Positions 17,891 to 27,705 are shown, counted from the stretch's first letter. The stretch: 64,000 bases of DNA from Membranihabitans marinus (GCF_019802045.1 NZ_JAHVHU010000018.1:29077-93076), one strand, 5' to 3'. The notes: a model not told the origin generated them from the sequence alone. Made by a program: numbers and translations.

Positions 17891-19164
17891 TTAATTATAA
17901 TACAGGGAAAGTCCCCTCTTCAGCCATTATACTGCCATTTTATGCCACCGGAACTGGGGCCTTTTTGGTACTTTGTCTGCTGTTGGTATGGAGCCCACAG
18001 AGTTTACTGATGCATTATTTCAATCCCCACCTGCTGGGAATTGTCCATACGGCGGCTCTGGGATGGGGGACCATGATCATTTTTGGAGCATCGTACCAAC
18101 TGCTACCGGTCATATCGGAGCACAACCTCCGGAGCAACGATCTGGCGATCCTGTCCTATTATTTACTGATGGCTGGTGTGGTTTTACTGGTTTGGGCGCT
18201 CTGGTCCTTCCGGACGGGCTGGATCATGGTCACCGGGGGAAGCATGATCGTACTTGCCTCCCTGCTTTATCTGATCAATGTAGTGCTGACTGGTAGACCG
18301 AGCCCCCAGTCCAATATCCAGAAATATTTTATAATCAGTTCAGCCGTTTGGTTGGTATTTACCACCGTCGTCGGCCTGCTTCTGGCGATCAACCTGGGCC
18401 ATCCATTTTTCAGTCGAGACCATATGACGATACTGAAGCTTCATGCCCACCTCGGCCTGGCGGGCTGGTTTCTACAACTCATCACCGGGGTCAGTAGCAA
18501 GCTGGTTCCCATGTTTTTGCTGAGCCACGCCAAGAAGACCAAATGGCTCAATGGGGCCTTTATTCTCCAAAATGCCGGGCTCATCCTTTTTCTAGCCGAT
18601 GTCTATTTTATAGGATACAGCTCCCGGGTCCTAATCTGGCTGGTGGTGGCTGGTATCGGCGTTCTATGCTGGCTAGTGGACCTGGCAAATCACTATCGGA
18701 AACGGATAAAAAAGAAAATCGATCTTCAAATGAAGCAGACCTTTGCATCCATGCTGGCGCTGATAATGGGGATTGGTACGATCCCATTCGTCCATCTCTT
18801 ATCCGCTTCCGGACAAGGCTCCACATTCACCATGATATATGGTACTTTCGTATTTATGGGGTGGATTACGGGGATCATTCTCGGTCAGACCTTCAAGACC
18901 CTCCCCTTCATCGTATGGAATGACCATTATAAAAAACTAACCGGCAAGGTCAAAGTCCCGTTGCCACGAGATCTCTACCGGGCGGGATGGCTCCGATATC
19001 AGTTGGGGCTTTTCATCGTGGCACTGCTCTTGTTGATCACAGGTATTGCCACGAGACAGCTGCTCATCATCCGCATCGCGACCTGGTGCTGGCTGGGACT
19101 GGCTCTGATGTACGCATTCAATGTCGGCCAGATCCTTTTTCACAAGACCAAAACGACAGAATAA
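17887..19164 (+). CDS. polytopic membrane protein, NnrS/CcoN-like
   Basis: A 425-residue inner-membrane protein with about 12 predicted spans. Histidines sit in helices in a way that recalls heme-copper oxidase subunit I or NnrS: NPHLLGIVHTAALGWG near residue 45, LKLHAHLGLAGW near 185, and SHAKK / FVHLLS further on. The HAH motif and neighbouring genes (RIC, DUF2249, Fe-S factor) suggest a heme-binding protein in NO tolerance or denitrification-type chemistry. It lacks the full set of six oxidase histidines I can recognise, so it is unlikely to be a complete oxidase. Coupled to the upstream DUF2249 gene by a 4-bp overlap. Confidence 0.75.
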   Translation: MINYNTGKVPSSAIILPFYATGTGAFLVLCLLLVWSPQSLLMHYFNPHLLGIVHTAALGWGTMIIFGASYQLLPVISEHNLRSNDLAILSYYLLMAGVVLLVWALWSFRTGWIMVTGGSMIVLASLLYLINVVLTGRPSPQSNIQKYFIISSAVWLVFTTVVGLLLAINLGHPFFSRDHMTILKLHAHLGLAGWFLQLITGVSSKLVPMFLLSHAKKTKWLNGAFILQNAGLILFLADVYFIGYSSRVLIWLVVAGIGVLCWLVDLANHYRKRIKKKIDLQMKQTFASMLALIMGIGTIPFVHLLSASGQGSTFTMIYGTFVFMGWITGIILGQTFKTLPFIVWNDHYKKLTGKVKVPLPRDLYRAGWLRYQLGLFIVALLLLITGIATRQLLIIRIATWCWLGLALMYAFNVGQILFHKTKTTE

Positions 19165-19175
19165 ACACTCTAATT

Positions 19176-19508
19176 ATGGGAACGATAAAAAAGTTGGACG
19201 ACTACACCCCGCAGGAACGAAAGGTCCTTGACCCGCTTTATGATGTCATCGACCCGGAGTTGTTCGTCAACATCGTCGATCTGGGTTTGATCTACAACAT
19301 CGAGGTGGATTCAGAACAAAACATATTGATTACCATGACTTTCACCACTCCCTTTTGCCCGATGGGGGAATCGATTATCGACGGGGTGGAAAATGTACTG
19401 CATATAGAATTCCCGGATCGCGAGGTTCATATCGATCTGACCTTTGATCCGCCGTGGTCCCCTGAAAGGTTGACAAACGAAGGGAAAAAAATGCTTGAGA
19501 TGAGTTGA
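19176..19508 (+). CDS. MIP18/DUF59-type metal-sulfur cluster assembly factor
   Basis: A 110-residue protein of the DUF59 (PaaD/SufT/MIP18) family, which helps place Fe-S clusters into target proteins. Diagnostic segments are LYDVIDPELFVNIVDLGLIY near the N-terminus, TMTFTTPFCPMGESIIDGVE with the conserved cysteine, and LTFDPPWSPERLTNEGKKM at the end. ATG at 19176 follows the membrane-protein gene by 11 bp, so it is the last gene of the block. Together with RIC this points to cluster repair and rebuilding after damage. Confidence 0.88.
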   Translation: MGTIKKLDDYTPQERKVLDPLYDVIDPELFVNIVDLGLIYNIEVDSEQNILITMTFTTPFCPMGESIIDGVENVLHIEFPDREVHIDLTFDPPWSPERLTNEGKKMLEMS

Positions 19509-19522
19509 TGAAGTTGAGGTTT

Positions 19523-19567
19523 CCTCCTACGTTCAAATAGTCATCGGAACTATGACGAACAAGGAGG
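19523..19567. other. long imperfect hairpin after the Fe-S block
   Basis: Three nested arms pair: CCTCCT (19523-19528) with AGGAGG (19562-19567), GTTC (19531-19534) with GAAC (19557-19560), and ATAGT (19537-19541) with ACTAT (19549-19553). It begins 14 bp past the stop codon. No T run follows, so it may be a 3'-end stabiliser or a relic of a small element. Confidence 0.45.
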
Positions 19568-19715
19568 TTGAGGTGTTCTATTTGGGAAAGTCGAAATGTT
19601 GAGGTTGGCAGACCCGGGAAATGCGAGTGCGGACTTCTAAAAAACAAGAGTCCTGAATTAATTTTGGAGGGAATAAAATCCAAATTTATAAGGAGGAATC
19701 ATGGAAACACCTATG

Positions 19716-20054
19716 TTATCTTCGAAGTGCCTGAATATCTTTTTTCAAGATTGGTAAATCCTTGATCAGAATTCGCCACAGCGTTGTTGGATCAATAGAA
19801 TCATAGGCGTGCACAAGCATATTCCTAAGGCTAATAATATGTTTGCCTCCAGTAACTTTTATATTTGAGTCGATTTTTAATATTTTACCAACGGCTTCAC
19901 CAATGATCATTAAATCTCGTTCTACTGCTCGAATTGAAACAAAATTTTCATTGAATTTTTCATATTCATGATCATGCATTTCGATTATATCTTCAAGTTC
20001 GGAAATGACTGTTTCGATGTCCAAAATGTATTTCAGAATTTCCTTACGCAGCAT
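19716..20054 (-). CDS. hepT: HepT-like HEPN ribonuclease (DUF86 toxin)
   Basis: A 112-residue helical protein of the HepT/DUF86 type. The HEPN active-site motif RNxxxH is present as SLRNMLVHAYDSID near residue 77, and the conserved N-terminal arginine-lysine rich helix and LMIIGEAVGKIL helix are there. Toxins of this family cleave RNA and are silenced by AMPylation by the MntA partner, encoded directly upstream with an 11-bp overlap. The motif is intact, so it should be active if expressed. Confidence 0.88.
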   Translation of the reverse strand: MLRKEILKYILDIETVISELEDIIEMHDHEYEKFNENFVSIRAVERDLMIIGEAVGKILKIDSNIKVTGGKHIISLRNMLVHAYDSIDPTTLWRILIKDLPILKKDIQALRR

Positions 20055-20352
20055 ATAAAGGTACTTTTGTTTGATCCAATTCCTTCCTAAAAACAGGATT
20101 CTTGATAGCCCGGTAAGAAATTAAATCAATTGGCCGCTTGAATAATTCTTCCAAATCATCCAACAGCCCAAAAAAAGCATCCCCCCTTTCAATAGGCCCC
20201 AGGGAGTCTTCAAACAAAACAGCAAAATCCATATCACTTTTCTCACTAAATTTTCCCGTTGCTGCAGACCCAAACAGATATAGCTCTGATACAGAATGCT
20301 TCAAACAGATCGCATTCAGACTTTCCATTTTCGAATTTATGAGATCGTTCAT
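20044..20352 (-). CDS. mntA: MntA-like minimal nucleotidyltransferase antitoxin
   Basis: A 102-residue minimal nucleotidyltransferase. The catalytic motif is LYLFGSAATGKFSEKSDMDF, with the two aspartates of SDMD intact. The downstream HepT-like gene overlaps by 11 bp, the classic MntA-HepT order. Start at 20352 (MNDLINSKMES) gives the usual short N-terminus; an in-frame ATG at 20442 would add 30 residues not typical of the family. Expected role: AMPylate HepT and so block its RNase. Confidence 0.85.
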   Translation of the reverse strand: MNDLINSKMESLNAICLKHSVSELYLFGSAATGKFSEKSDMDFAVLFEDSLGPIERGDAFFGLLDDLEELFKRPIDLISYRAIKNPVFRKELDQTKVPLYAA

Positions 20353-20442
20353 ATTATCAAAGATAATGAAGATATTCTGTAAATACTCTTTATTAGCAAA
20401 ATTATGATTTGTGGCACGCAGAACATAATATTGAACGTCCAT

Positions 20443-20752
20443 CGCTACGACGAAGGTTTCCTATTAAAACTTTGTCCTGCAGGATGGTGCAGCAAATGAA
20501 TATCTGGTTAAAAATTTAAGCCACTATAAAACAGTGTAGACCGATGTAAATAAATGGGAATTCACAAACAAAAATTCACTTTCCGGTCATCACGGTTGAA
20601 AGGTGCGGGGCATTATTCTCCCCCTCAAAAACCGACGGCAAATGCCACGCACGAAGGCTGTGGCAAATCCCATCAGATTTCACAATAAAACTCCCCTCAA
20701 CTCCCAAATTTTTCTTTACTTTGCACGTTGAAATTAACCATCATCAACTTCA
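20443..20752. other. 310-bp spacer between MntA-HepT and the aminotransferase gene
   Basis: Contains a short GGGG-CATTATTCT-CCCC inverted repeat at about 20619-20635 and a GGCAAAT direct repeat, then the aminotransferase promoter. No coding frame of note. Confidence 0.35.
20716..20724 (+). promoter_or_regulatory. candidate -7 box of the aminotransferase gene
   Basis: TTACTTTGC differs from the Bacteroidota consensus TAnnTTTGC by one base and lies 28 bp before the start codon. Confidence 0.4.
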
Positions 20753-21967
20753 ATGAATATGACAAGTACTACACACCCCAAAGTATCTGATCGCGTCCAA
20801 AACATGAATGAATCGGCCACGATCAAAATGTCCCAAAAAGCTCGGGAGCTCCGTGCACAAGGACATGAGGTGATTTCACTCAGCCTGGGAGAGCCTGATT
20901 TTGACACACCAGAGCATATCAAGGAAGCTGCCATCCAGGCATTACATGATGGAAAAACAAAATACACGCCCGTACCGGGAATCCTACCACTACGGGACGC
21001 CATCGTCGATAAATTCAAAAGCGATAACGGGCTGGAATACAGTGTCAACCAGATTGTGGTCTCCAACGGAGCGAAGCAATCCCTGGCCAACGCGTGTCTG
21101 GCCTTGCTCAACCCCGGCGATGAAGCCATCATACTGGCTCCGTACTGGGTATCCTATATTGAAATAGCTAAATTAGCAGGTGGAAAACCAGTGGTTGTCA
21201 GTGCAGGAATCGAACAGGACTTCAAAGTCACGCCTAAGCAATTGGAAGCGGCTATCACCGACAAGTCCAGGGTGGTAATGTTCTCCTCCCCATCCAATCC
21301 CACCGGCAGTGTGTACAGCCGGGAGGAACTGGAGGCATTGGCCGAGGTGCTCCGCAAGTATCCGAATATTATAGTGATCGCGGACGAAATCTACGAACAC
21401 ATTAATTTCGGTGATAAACACACTAGCATAGCGAGTCTGGATGGCATGCTGGACCGCACGGTTACCATCAATGGATTCTCTAAAGGCTATGCGATGACCG
21501 GCTGGCGATTGGGTTATATGGGCGCACCGCTGTGGATCGCTAAAGCCTGTGCCAAAATTCAAGGCCAAACTACAAGCGGCGCCAATTCCTTCAGCCAGGA
21601 AGCAGCGGTCATTGCGTTACGGAATAAATCGGACGAAATGGATATCATGCGGAAAACCTTCGAAAAACGAAAACGACTCGTGTCGGATAAACTCCGTGAG
21701 ATCCCCGGCATTCAGGTTCCCAACCCAACCGGGGCGTTTTATATTTTCCCCAATGTCAGTTCTTATTTCGGAAAATCAAGTGGAGTTACCAAGATAGCTA
21801 ACGCCGATGACTTTGCGGAGTACCTGCTGACAGAAGCTCATGTAGCGACGGTCTCAGGATCTGCCTTTGGGAATGATGATTGCATCCGGATATCTTATGC
21901 CGCTTCCGAAAAAGAATTGAATACCGCATTGGACCGAATCAAAGCGGCCTTGGAGAAGTTGAAATAA
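20753..21967 (+). CDS. aspC: pyridoxal-phosphate aminotransferase, class I (aspartate type)
   Basis: A 404-residue fold type I aminotransferase that probably makes aspartate/oxaloacetate with glutamate/2-oxoglutarate. Visible: SLSLGEPDFDTPEHI, TKYTPVPGI, VSNGAKQSL (PLP phosphate), SSPSNPTGSVYS, IVIADEIYEHINF with the PLP aspartate, and the Schiff-base lysine in GFSKGYAMTGWRLGY. The C-terminus GNDDCIRISYAASE has the substrate-binding arginine. The start could also be the ATG two codons later. It stands alone with its own promoter. Subgroup I-beta/gamma substrate preference cannot be fixed by eye. Confidence 0.88.
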   Translation: MNMTSTTHPKVSDRVQNMNESATIKMSQKARELRAQGHEVISLSLGEPDFDTPEHIKEAAIQALHDGKTKYTPVPGILPLRDAIVDKFKSDNGLEYSVNQIVVSNGAKQSLANACLALLNPGDEAIILAPYWVSYIEIAKLAGGKPVVVSAGIEQDFKVTPKQLEAAITDKSRVVMFSSPSNPTGSVYSREELEALAEVLRKYPNIIVIADEIYEHINFGDKHTSIASLDGMLDRTVTINGFSKGYAMTGWRLGYMGAPLWIAKACAKIQGQTTSGANSFSQEAAVIALRNKSDEMDIMRKTFEKRKRLVSDKLREIPGIQVPNPTGAFYIFPNVSSYFGKSSGVTKIANADDFAEYLLTEAHVATVSGSAFGNDDCIRISYAASEKELNTALDRIKAALEKLK

Positions 21968-21984
21968 ATTTTAATTTCCTCACG

Positions 21985-23110
21985 GAGTGACACAGCTTGT
22001 CACGCACCAGCGTGGGAGAAGATCACTGAGGTGGCAGTAAGCTAACCTGAGTGTGTGGGTTAAAATGCTTTTTGCCGAGCAGGTTGAGTTCATTACTGCA
22101 TGTATGTCGGATTGTGCAAAAAGACCTGTCGAGCGTTTCTCCCAAACACTGACAGGTTTTACCTTTTCCCAATTAATTATCTACTTTATAAACCACATCT
22201 TCCTTTCCAAATAGCAAGATCTCCGAAACACTGTCAGGTTAATTAACATCAAAACCTGAATTCCTGGTTCAACAATCGGGAGGAGATGAATCCTGTTTCC
22301 TCCACGATTAATTCAAAAACTCCATCGTTCAGAAAAAAACCCTGCACTTCCTTTGTAGTAGGTTCTACGATCCAATACTCTTGCACGCCATGACGTTCGT
22401 AAACATCTTTCTTTTGGTTCTGGTCATACTTTGAGGTACCGGGGGAAAGTAACTCAACGACCAAATCAGGAGCGCCATGAAAACCATTTTCTTCAATATT
22501 AGCCAAACTATCCGCACTGATAAAAATAATATCAGGCTGAAATACATTTTGCTCATCCAGATAGACATCGTAAGGGGCGATCCGAACTTCACCAACAGGA
22601 TTCTTTTCCAAGAAATTGAATATCCTTACACTAATTATATGCAAAATCTTTTGATGGATATCCGTAGGTGATGGTGACATGACGAGTTGACTTTCGATGA
22701 GCTGAGCCAGGGTGCCTTCCGGAAGCGCATCAAAAACTTCCCGGATGGTTCGTGGCGGTGGTTGCGTGATAAGAGTTTCCATACTGCGAAGTTTATCTAA
22801 ATATAAAGAAAACAACTCCATTAAAAGAATTTTCTCACGAAGAGCCACGGAGAAGATCACTGAGAAACCACAAAGCTAACCTGACATCGTCTGAGCTAAA
22901 ATGGTTTTTGCCGAGCAGATTAAGTTCATTACTGCATGTATGTCGGATTGTGCAAAATGACTTGTCGAGCGTTTTGCACCTTGCGCCCAAACACTGACAG
23001 GTTTTACTTTTTCCCAATTAATTATCTACTTTATAAACCACATCTTCCACTCCAAATATCAAGATCTCCCAAACACTGTCCGGTTAATTAACATCAAAAC
23101 CTGAATTCCT
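21985..23110. repeat. segmental tandem duplication of spacer plus Uma2 gene
   Basis: The spacer 3' of the first Uma2 gene (about 21975-22255) and the one 3' of the second (about 22835-23105) share long stretches, for example GTTCATTACTGCATGTATGT, CCCAATTAATTATCTACTTT and TTAATTAACATCAAAACCTG. With the flanking genes this makes two units of roughly 850 bp. The first spacer also holds a CACGC-ACCA-GCGTG hairpin at 22001-22014. Differences are substitutions and small indels, so the event is not brand new. Confidence 0.85.
22249..22782 (-). CDS. Uma2/DUF820 family endonuclease-like protein, copy 1
   Basis: A 177-residue PD-(D/E)XK-fold protein of the Uma2 family (DUF820). The catalytic run is PDIIFISADSL, PDLVVELLSPGTSKYD, then KKDVYERHGVQEYWIVEPTT. 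An ATG 78 bp upstream exists, but the start at 22782 (METLITQPPPRTIREVF) matches the other two copies exactly in length. Family members are called putative restriction endonucleases; no partner methylase is near and the natural role is unknown. Shares most residues with the next copy; the variable part is residues 60-110. Confidence 0.85.
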   Translation of the reverse strand: METLITQPPPRTIREVFDALPEGTLAQLIESQLVMSPSPTDIHQKILHIISVRIFNFLEKNPVGEVRIAPYDVYLDEQNVFQPDIIFISADSLANIEENGFHGAPDLVVELLSPGTSKYDQNQKKDVYERHGVQEYWIVEPTTKEVQGFFLNDGVFELIVEETGFISSRLLNQEFRF

Positions 23111-23627
23111 GGTCCAACAATCGGGAGGAGATGAGACCTGTTTCCTCCTGACTTAATTCAAAAACACCATCGTTTAGAAAAAAACCCTGCACTTCCTTTG
23201 TAGTAGGTTCTACGATCCAATACTCTTGCACACCATGTCGTTCGTAAATATCTTTCTTTTGGTTCAGATCAAACTTCGAGGTACCGGGTGATAGTAATTC
23301 TATTACCAAATCCGGTGCCCCATGGAATCCATTGTCCTTAATGTTCAACAGATTATCCGACCCGATAAAAACAATATCAGGCTGAAATACATTTTGCTCA
23401 TCCAGATAGACATCGTAGGGAGCAATAAACACTTCTCCCAAAGGATCCTCTTCCAGATAGTTATAAATCATGACATTGATTTTATTTAATATCTTCTGAT
23501 GGATCGTTGTAGGAGATGGAGACATGACCAATTGATTTTCGATGAGCTGAGCCAGGGTGCCTTCGGGAAGCGCATCAAAAACTTCCCGGATGGTTCTTGG
23601 CGGTTGCTTGGTGAGTATTGTTTCCAT
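23094..23627 (-). CDS. Uma2/DUF820 family endonuclease-like protein, copy 2
   Basis: Second of three tandem 177-residue paralogues. It keeps the PDIVFIGSDNL and PDLVIELLSPGTSKFD core and the C-terminal KDIYERHGVQEYWIVEP motif. Its downstream spacer is duplicated together with copy 1, so copies 1 and 2 come from the more recent event. All active-site residues are preserved, which argues against relaxed selection. Confidence 0.85.
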   Translation of the reverse strand: METILTKQPPRTIREVFDALPEGTLAQLIENQLVMSPSPTTIHQKILNKINVMIYNYLEEDPLGEVFIAPYDVYLDEQNVFQPDIVFIGSDNLLNIKDNGFHGAPDLVIELLSPGTSKFDLNQKKDIYERHGVQEYWIVEPTTKEVQGFFLNDGVFELSQEETGLISSRLLDQEFRF

Positions 23628-23666
23628 AGAATAATTATTAATTATACGAAGGTTTTATAAGTTTCA

Positions 23667-24200
23667 TCAAAAATTAAATTTACGATCCAGCAAACGTGAA
23701 TGAATAATTCCTGTTGCCTCATGCATTAACTCAAAAACGCCATCGTTTAGAAAATAACCCTGCACTTCCTTTGTAGTAGGTTCTACGATCCAATACTCTT
23801 GCACGCCATGCCGTTCGTAAGCATCCTTTTTTTGATTCAGATCATACTTCGAGGTACCGGGCGAAAGTAACTCAACGACCAGATCAGGAGCTCCATGCAG
23901 ACCATTTTCATGAATTTTTGATAAATTATCAGCAAGAACAAACACAATATCCGGTTGAAATACATTCTCCGCATCAAGATGTACATTATATGGAGCAATG
24001 CGAATCTCTCCGATCGGATTATCTTCTAAAAATGTAAGCATTAAAAAATTAATTCGATTCAAAACTTTCTGATGGCTATCCGTAGGTGAAGGCGACATAA
24101 CGAGATGATTTTCGATGAGCTGAGCCAGAGTGCCTTCCGGGAGCGCATCAAAGACTTCCCGGATCGTTCGTGGCGGTGGTTGTTTGATCAAAGCGTCCAT
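23667..24200 (-). CDS. Uma2/DUF820 family endonuclease-like protein, copy 3
   Basis: Most upstream copy, also 177 residues, with PDIVFVLADNL, PDLVVELLSPGTSKYD and KKDAYERHGVQEYWIVEP. It differs more from copies 1 and 2 (for example NRINFLMLTFLEDNPIGEI and a C-terminus HSRLLDRKFNF) and lacks the duplicated spacer, being only 39 bp from copy 2. It lies 62 bp downstream of the TrmH-type gene on the same strand and could be read through from it. Confidence 0.85.
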   Translation of the reverse strand: MDALIKQPPPRTIREVFDALPEGTLAQLIENHLVMSPSPTDSHQKVLNRINFLMLTFLEDNPIGEIRIAPYNVHLDAENVFQPDIVFVLADNLSKIHENGLHGAPDLVVELLSPGTSKYDLNQKKDAYERHGVQEYWIVEPTTKEVQGYFLNDGVFELMHEATGIIHSRLLDRKFNF

Positions 24201-24262
24201 AGATATCTGTGATTTGTATAAATATAATGGATATTCAACAAAATCAGTTCAGATACCGTAGA

Positions 24263-24907
24263 TTATCTCTCTTCTACGATAGGCAGCTGGGACCATTTGT
24301 TCCTATGCATCTCCAGATATTGTTCATAATAAGGGACGGCATGTGGAAGTAATTTTTCAGATTCGGGATATTTTCCGGTCATCCGTCGTTGACGCATTCC
24401 TTCGAATAAGGTCACTGCACAAGCCACGGAAATATTAAGACTATCCACCATACCATGCTGTGGTATGCAAAAATTTCCATCTGCTTTGGATACTGCTTCA
24501 TCGCTCACGCCATCATGTTCATTTCCAAATAAGTAGGCACCCGGTAAGGTAAAATCCAGGTCGTAAATAGTACGGGTTTTTTCTGTCGAACTAAGGTATG
24601 TGGTATATATCTGATGATACTTCTCGCGCACAGCTTTAAAGCAAGCATCGAGATCCTCAAAATAGTGCACCTGCACCCATTTTCGCGTACCCGCTGTGGT
24701 TCGCTTTCCCAATCCAATTTCATTCGGACGGTGATCAACATCAGAATAAAGAACATAAAGATCACCGATTCCCACCGCATCGCAACTTCTCATCACCGCT
24801 CCCACATTGTGCCAATCACTCACATTCTCGAGGATCACGGTCCAATCCGGTTGCCGATGGTTGGCTAACTGGATGTATTTTTGATCTCGATGTGCGGTGA
24901 TCTTCAT
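24263..24907 (-). CDS. trmH: SPOUT RNA 2'-O-methyltransferase (TrmH type)
   Basis: A 214-residue SPOUT methyltransferase that uses S-adenosylmethionine to methylate a ribose in tRNA, probably G18. The three trefoil-knot motifs are clear: HNVGAVMRSCDAVG (about 32-45), GAYLFGNEHDGVSDEAV (about 125-140) and IPQHGMVDSLNISVACAVTL (about 150-170). The C-terminal helix with RRMTGKYPESEK fits TrmH rather than rRNA Gm2251 enzymes, which carry an extra N-terminal domain. Last gene of the minus-strand operon from 30.1 kb, 12 bp behind the lipoprotein gene. Confidence 0.85.
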   Translation of the reverse strand: MKITAHRDQKYIQLANHRQPDWTVILENVSDWHNVGAVMRSCDAVGIGDLYVLYSDVDHRPNEIGLGKRTTAGTRKWVQVHYFEDLDACFKAVREKYHQIYTTYLSSTEKTRTIYDLDFTLPGAYLFGNEHDGVSDEAVSKADGNFCIPQHGMVDSLNISVACAVTLFEGMRQRRMTGKYPESEKLLPHAVPYYEQYLEMHRNKWSQLPIVEER

Positions 24908-24919
24908 ATAATTGGCTAT

Positions 24920-26206
24920 CTAGTTTATCCGACGGTACTCAAAATCTTTAAAAGATATGATATCGACATGGTCATTGGAGATATACGGCTGACCTTCATC
25001 CGATATTCGCTCTCGGAAATTATATCTAAAAAAGCAATCCCGGCAATTTGTATTAATTACTTCATCCGTCAGTTTCCGATTTTCTGAAGATAACCAATCC
25101 ATCATCATCAGAAAAATATCGTGTCCGTAGTATACATCCTCATTAGCAAAGTAACTGTATTTATTCATAAATTCGGATTCAAACCGCTGAAATGCCCGAC
25201 TTTTGGTATCGATAAACCGTGAACTGGTGAAATGCAGATTCATTCCACTAAATTGACTAAAATTGATGTGGTCATTGTCCATCCAGGGAGAAAGTACGAA
25301 TACAGAGATGCTCCTTCCTCTTCTAGCCGCATTAATCGAAGAGAGCAAAGATAAAAAGTAGGCCTCATCAGACGAACGCCAACTCGGAATAATAATAGCT
25401 TTTACATTTTTACTAGCCATTAACTGGGTCAGTTCGTTAATATCTTCTTTGGGATTGGAGGAAGTAAAATACTCTTCCAGATTAGTTGTATTTTTCTTGA
25501 GAATACGCACCAGGTCAGCTTCTTTTTTATGGCTTAGAATCAGGGTTTGCTCCACACCATATTCCCGGGCTGTCCAATCGACCATACCGCTCAAATGTGA
25601 TTCAAGACCAGGGTTTAACTGCACATATTTAGGAAATTTATGGATGTCCGGACTGGTGTTCCACGGCGACAAAACGGTGGCTCCGCTACTCTGAGTTAGC
25701 TCGATCACGTTGTTTACATCTGTGGTAGAATACGGTGATATTACCAGATCAAATTCTGGGGTAGCCAATATTTTGCGCAGTGCTTCTGGTCTGGTATCGA
25801 GCCGTGCTACATCAAAAGTAGTAACTCGAATGTTAACCGAAGGATGGGCAGAATTCGCTGCCATCTTTAAACCTGCATAGAACGACTGCCCCTTATTTTT
25901 ATGTGCACCACCAAAAGGAAGCAAGCACAAGACATCGTATATATCCTGCTTTTCACCGACCTTATCAGGATAATCCTTGATCACTTCTTCCAGATCTGTC
26001 ACGTCCTCCCATTCGATTTCCTGAATAACCACCTTCTCTTCCTCCTTGGGTCTATCCGGACGGGTCTTTTCTTTTTTTCCCTGAAACAAGTTCTCTATAA
26101 AACCACAACTTTGGACGGAAAATGCTACAAAGATTAATAGAATTAATCCGGGAACAACAGATTTATTCCCATTCGATGGTTGCAGGTGGCTTTGTACTGA
26201 TATCAT
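24920..26206 (-). CDS. lipoprotein with type 1 periplasmic binding-protein fold
   Basis: A 428-residue protein with a lipoprotein signal ([16 protein letters not shown], cysteine near residue 34), a charged linker ([15 protein letters not shown]), then a two-lobed Leu/Ile/Val-receptor-like domain: [68 protein letters not shown]. It resembles the LpoA-C/ANF-receptor group, often tied to cell-envelope functions; ligand unknown. Its only plausible start lies 44 bp inside the 3' end of guaA, an unusually long overlap that ties it to guaA translation. Confidence 0.75.
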   Translation of the reverse strand: MISVQSHLQPSNGNKSVVPGLILLIFVAFSVQSCGFIENLFQGKKEKTRPDRPKEEEKVVIQEIEWEDVTDLEEVIKDYPDKVGEKQDIYDVLCLLPFGGAHKNKGQSFYAGLKMAANSAHPSVNIRVTTFDVARLDTRPEALRKILATPEFDLVISPYSTTDVNNVIELTQSSGATVLSPWNTSPDIHKFPKYVQLNPGLESHLSGMVDWTAREYGVEQTLILSHKKEADLVRILKKNTTNLEEYFTSSNPKEDINELTQLMASKNVKAIIIPSWRSSDEAYFLSLLSSINAARRGRSISVFVLSPWMDNDHINFSQFSGMNLHFTSSRFIDTKSRAFQRFESEFMNKYSYFANEDVYYGHDIFLMMMDWLSSENRKLTDEVINTNCRDCFFRYNFRERISDEGQPYISNDHVDIISFKDFEYRRIN

Positions 26207-27695
26207 AAACTACTCGATTAATCCCTTTAACTTTATTAATAATATCACTGGAGATCTTACCCAGTAAATCATAGGGTATATGTGTCCAGTTCGCGGTCAT
26301 CCCATCCAGGCTATTCACAGCCCGCAGCGCGACAGTTCCTTCGTAGGTTCTTTCGTCTCCCATCACACCGACGGACTGGACCGGAAGGAGAATAACGCCG
26401 GCTTGCCATATTTTATCATACCAACCAGCATTTCGCAGGTGTGATATATAAATCGCATCGGCATTCTGAAGAATCCGCACCCGTTCGGGTGTAATTTCTC
26501 CAAGAATACGTATACCCAGTCCCGGACCGGGAAAAGGATGCCGCTTTAGTATCGGAGCTGGTATCCCCAGTTCTTCGCCCACGTTTCGCACTTCATCTTT
26601 AAACAACGAACGAAGTGGTTCAATAATTTTTAAATGCAGTTTTTCTGGCAATCCACCCACATTGTGATGCGATTTGATCGTCACTGATGGACCGTGCACT
26701 GAAAATGATTCAATGACATCAGGATAGATGGTGCCTTGTCCCAGCCATTTGGCTTCCGGGAATTTTTTGGCTTCTCTTTCGAATACATCGATAAACACTT
26801 TCCCGATTGCTTTTCGTTTGGATTCCGGATCGGTGATCCCTGCCAATGCATCATAAAATTCCTGTTCTGCCCGTACTCCGATGATATGAAGTCCCATTTC
26901 TTTGTAGCTTTCCAGGACTTCTTCAAATTCATTTTTCCGCAGCAAACCATTATCAACAAAAATACATATCAGATTCTGGCCAATCGCCTGATGTAAAAGG
27001 CCGGCCGCGACCGATGAATCCACGCCCCCGCTCAAACCAAGTATGACATGTTCTTCTCCCACCTCCTGCCGGATAAAATCGACCGCATCCTCCACAAACC
27101 GGGACGGAGTCCAGTCTGGCGTTAAACCGGCGATGTGAATCAGAAAATTCTCCAGAAACAATGCACCTTGCTCACTGTGTGTTACTTCAGGATGAAATTG
27201 GAATCCATACACAGGGTTGTTAAACTCTTCTTCTTTTCCTTTGAATACCGCTATACCGACATCTTGGGTAGTTGCCACGGGCAGGAAGGCATCGGGCAGT
27301 TTGCAAATGGTATCTCCATGCGACATCCATACAGGGCTTCGTTCCTGGATTCCATCCAGTATCGGGTCTTCCGGTGCTGCAAATTTTGTCAATTCAGCTC
27401 GGCCATATTCTCGACTGTCTGACTGTTCAACCGAACCACCCAAGGTATGTGCCAGATATTGTGCTCCATAGCATATGCCCAACACAGGTGCATGGTCCAG
27501 CAATCGGTCTAAATCGACGTGCAGTGCTTGCGGGTCCAACACGGAAAACGGACTTCCCGATAGAATAACAGCTTCGACCTGATCATTAAGTTCAAAGTCA
27601 TTGTAGGGTTTTATCTCACAATATAGGTTCAGTTCTCTGACACGACGTGCAATCAACTGAGTCACCTGGGAGCCAAAATCTAAAACTAATACCAC
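26163..27695 (-). CDS. guaA: GMP synthase (glutamine-hydrolysing)
   Basis: A 510-residue enzyme converting XMP, ATP and glutamine into GMP in the cytosol. The class I amidotransferase domain has [10 protein letters not shown], the nucleophile cysteine in [13 protein letters not shown] and the [10 protein letters not shown] triad. The ATP-pyrophosphatase domain has the P-loop [14 protein letters not shown]. The C-terminal dimerisation domain has [13 protein letters not shown] and ends [12 protein letters not shown]. Length and motifs are complete. It follows nusB by 10 bp. Confidence 0.97.
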   Translation of the reverse strand: MVLVLDFGSQVTQLIARRVRELNLYCEIKPYNDFELNDQVEAVILSGSPFSVLDPQALHVDLDRLLDHAPVLGICYGAQYLAHTLGGSVEQSDSREYGRAELTKFAAPEDPILDGIQERSPVWMSHGDTICKLPDAFLPVATTQDVGIAVFKGKEEEFNNPVYGFQFHPEVTHSEQGALFLENFLIHIAGLTPDWTPSRFVEDAVDFIRQEVGEEHVILGLSGGVDSSVAAGLLHQAIGQNLICIFVDNGLLRKNEFEEVLESYKEMGLHIIGVRAEQEFYDALAGITDPESKRKAIGKVFIDVFEREAKKFPEAKWLGQGTIYPDVIESFSVHGPSVTIKSHHNVGGLPEKLHLKIIEPLRSLFKDEVRNVGEELGIPAPILKRHPFPGPGLGIRILGEITPERVRILQNADAIYISHLRNAGWYDKIWQAGVILLPVQSVGVMGDERTYEGTVALRAVNSLDGMTANWTHIPYDLLGKISSDIINKVKGINRVVYDISTKPPATIEWE

Positions 27696-27705
27696 AACTA
27701 AAATT

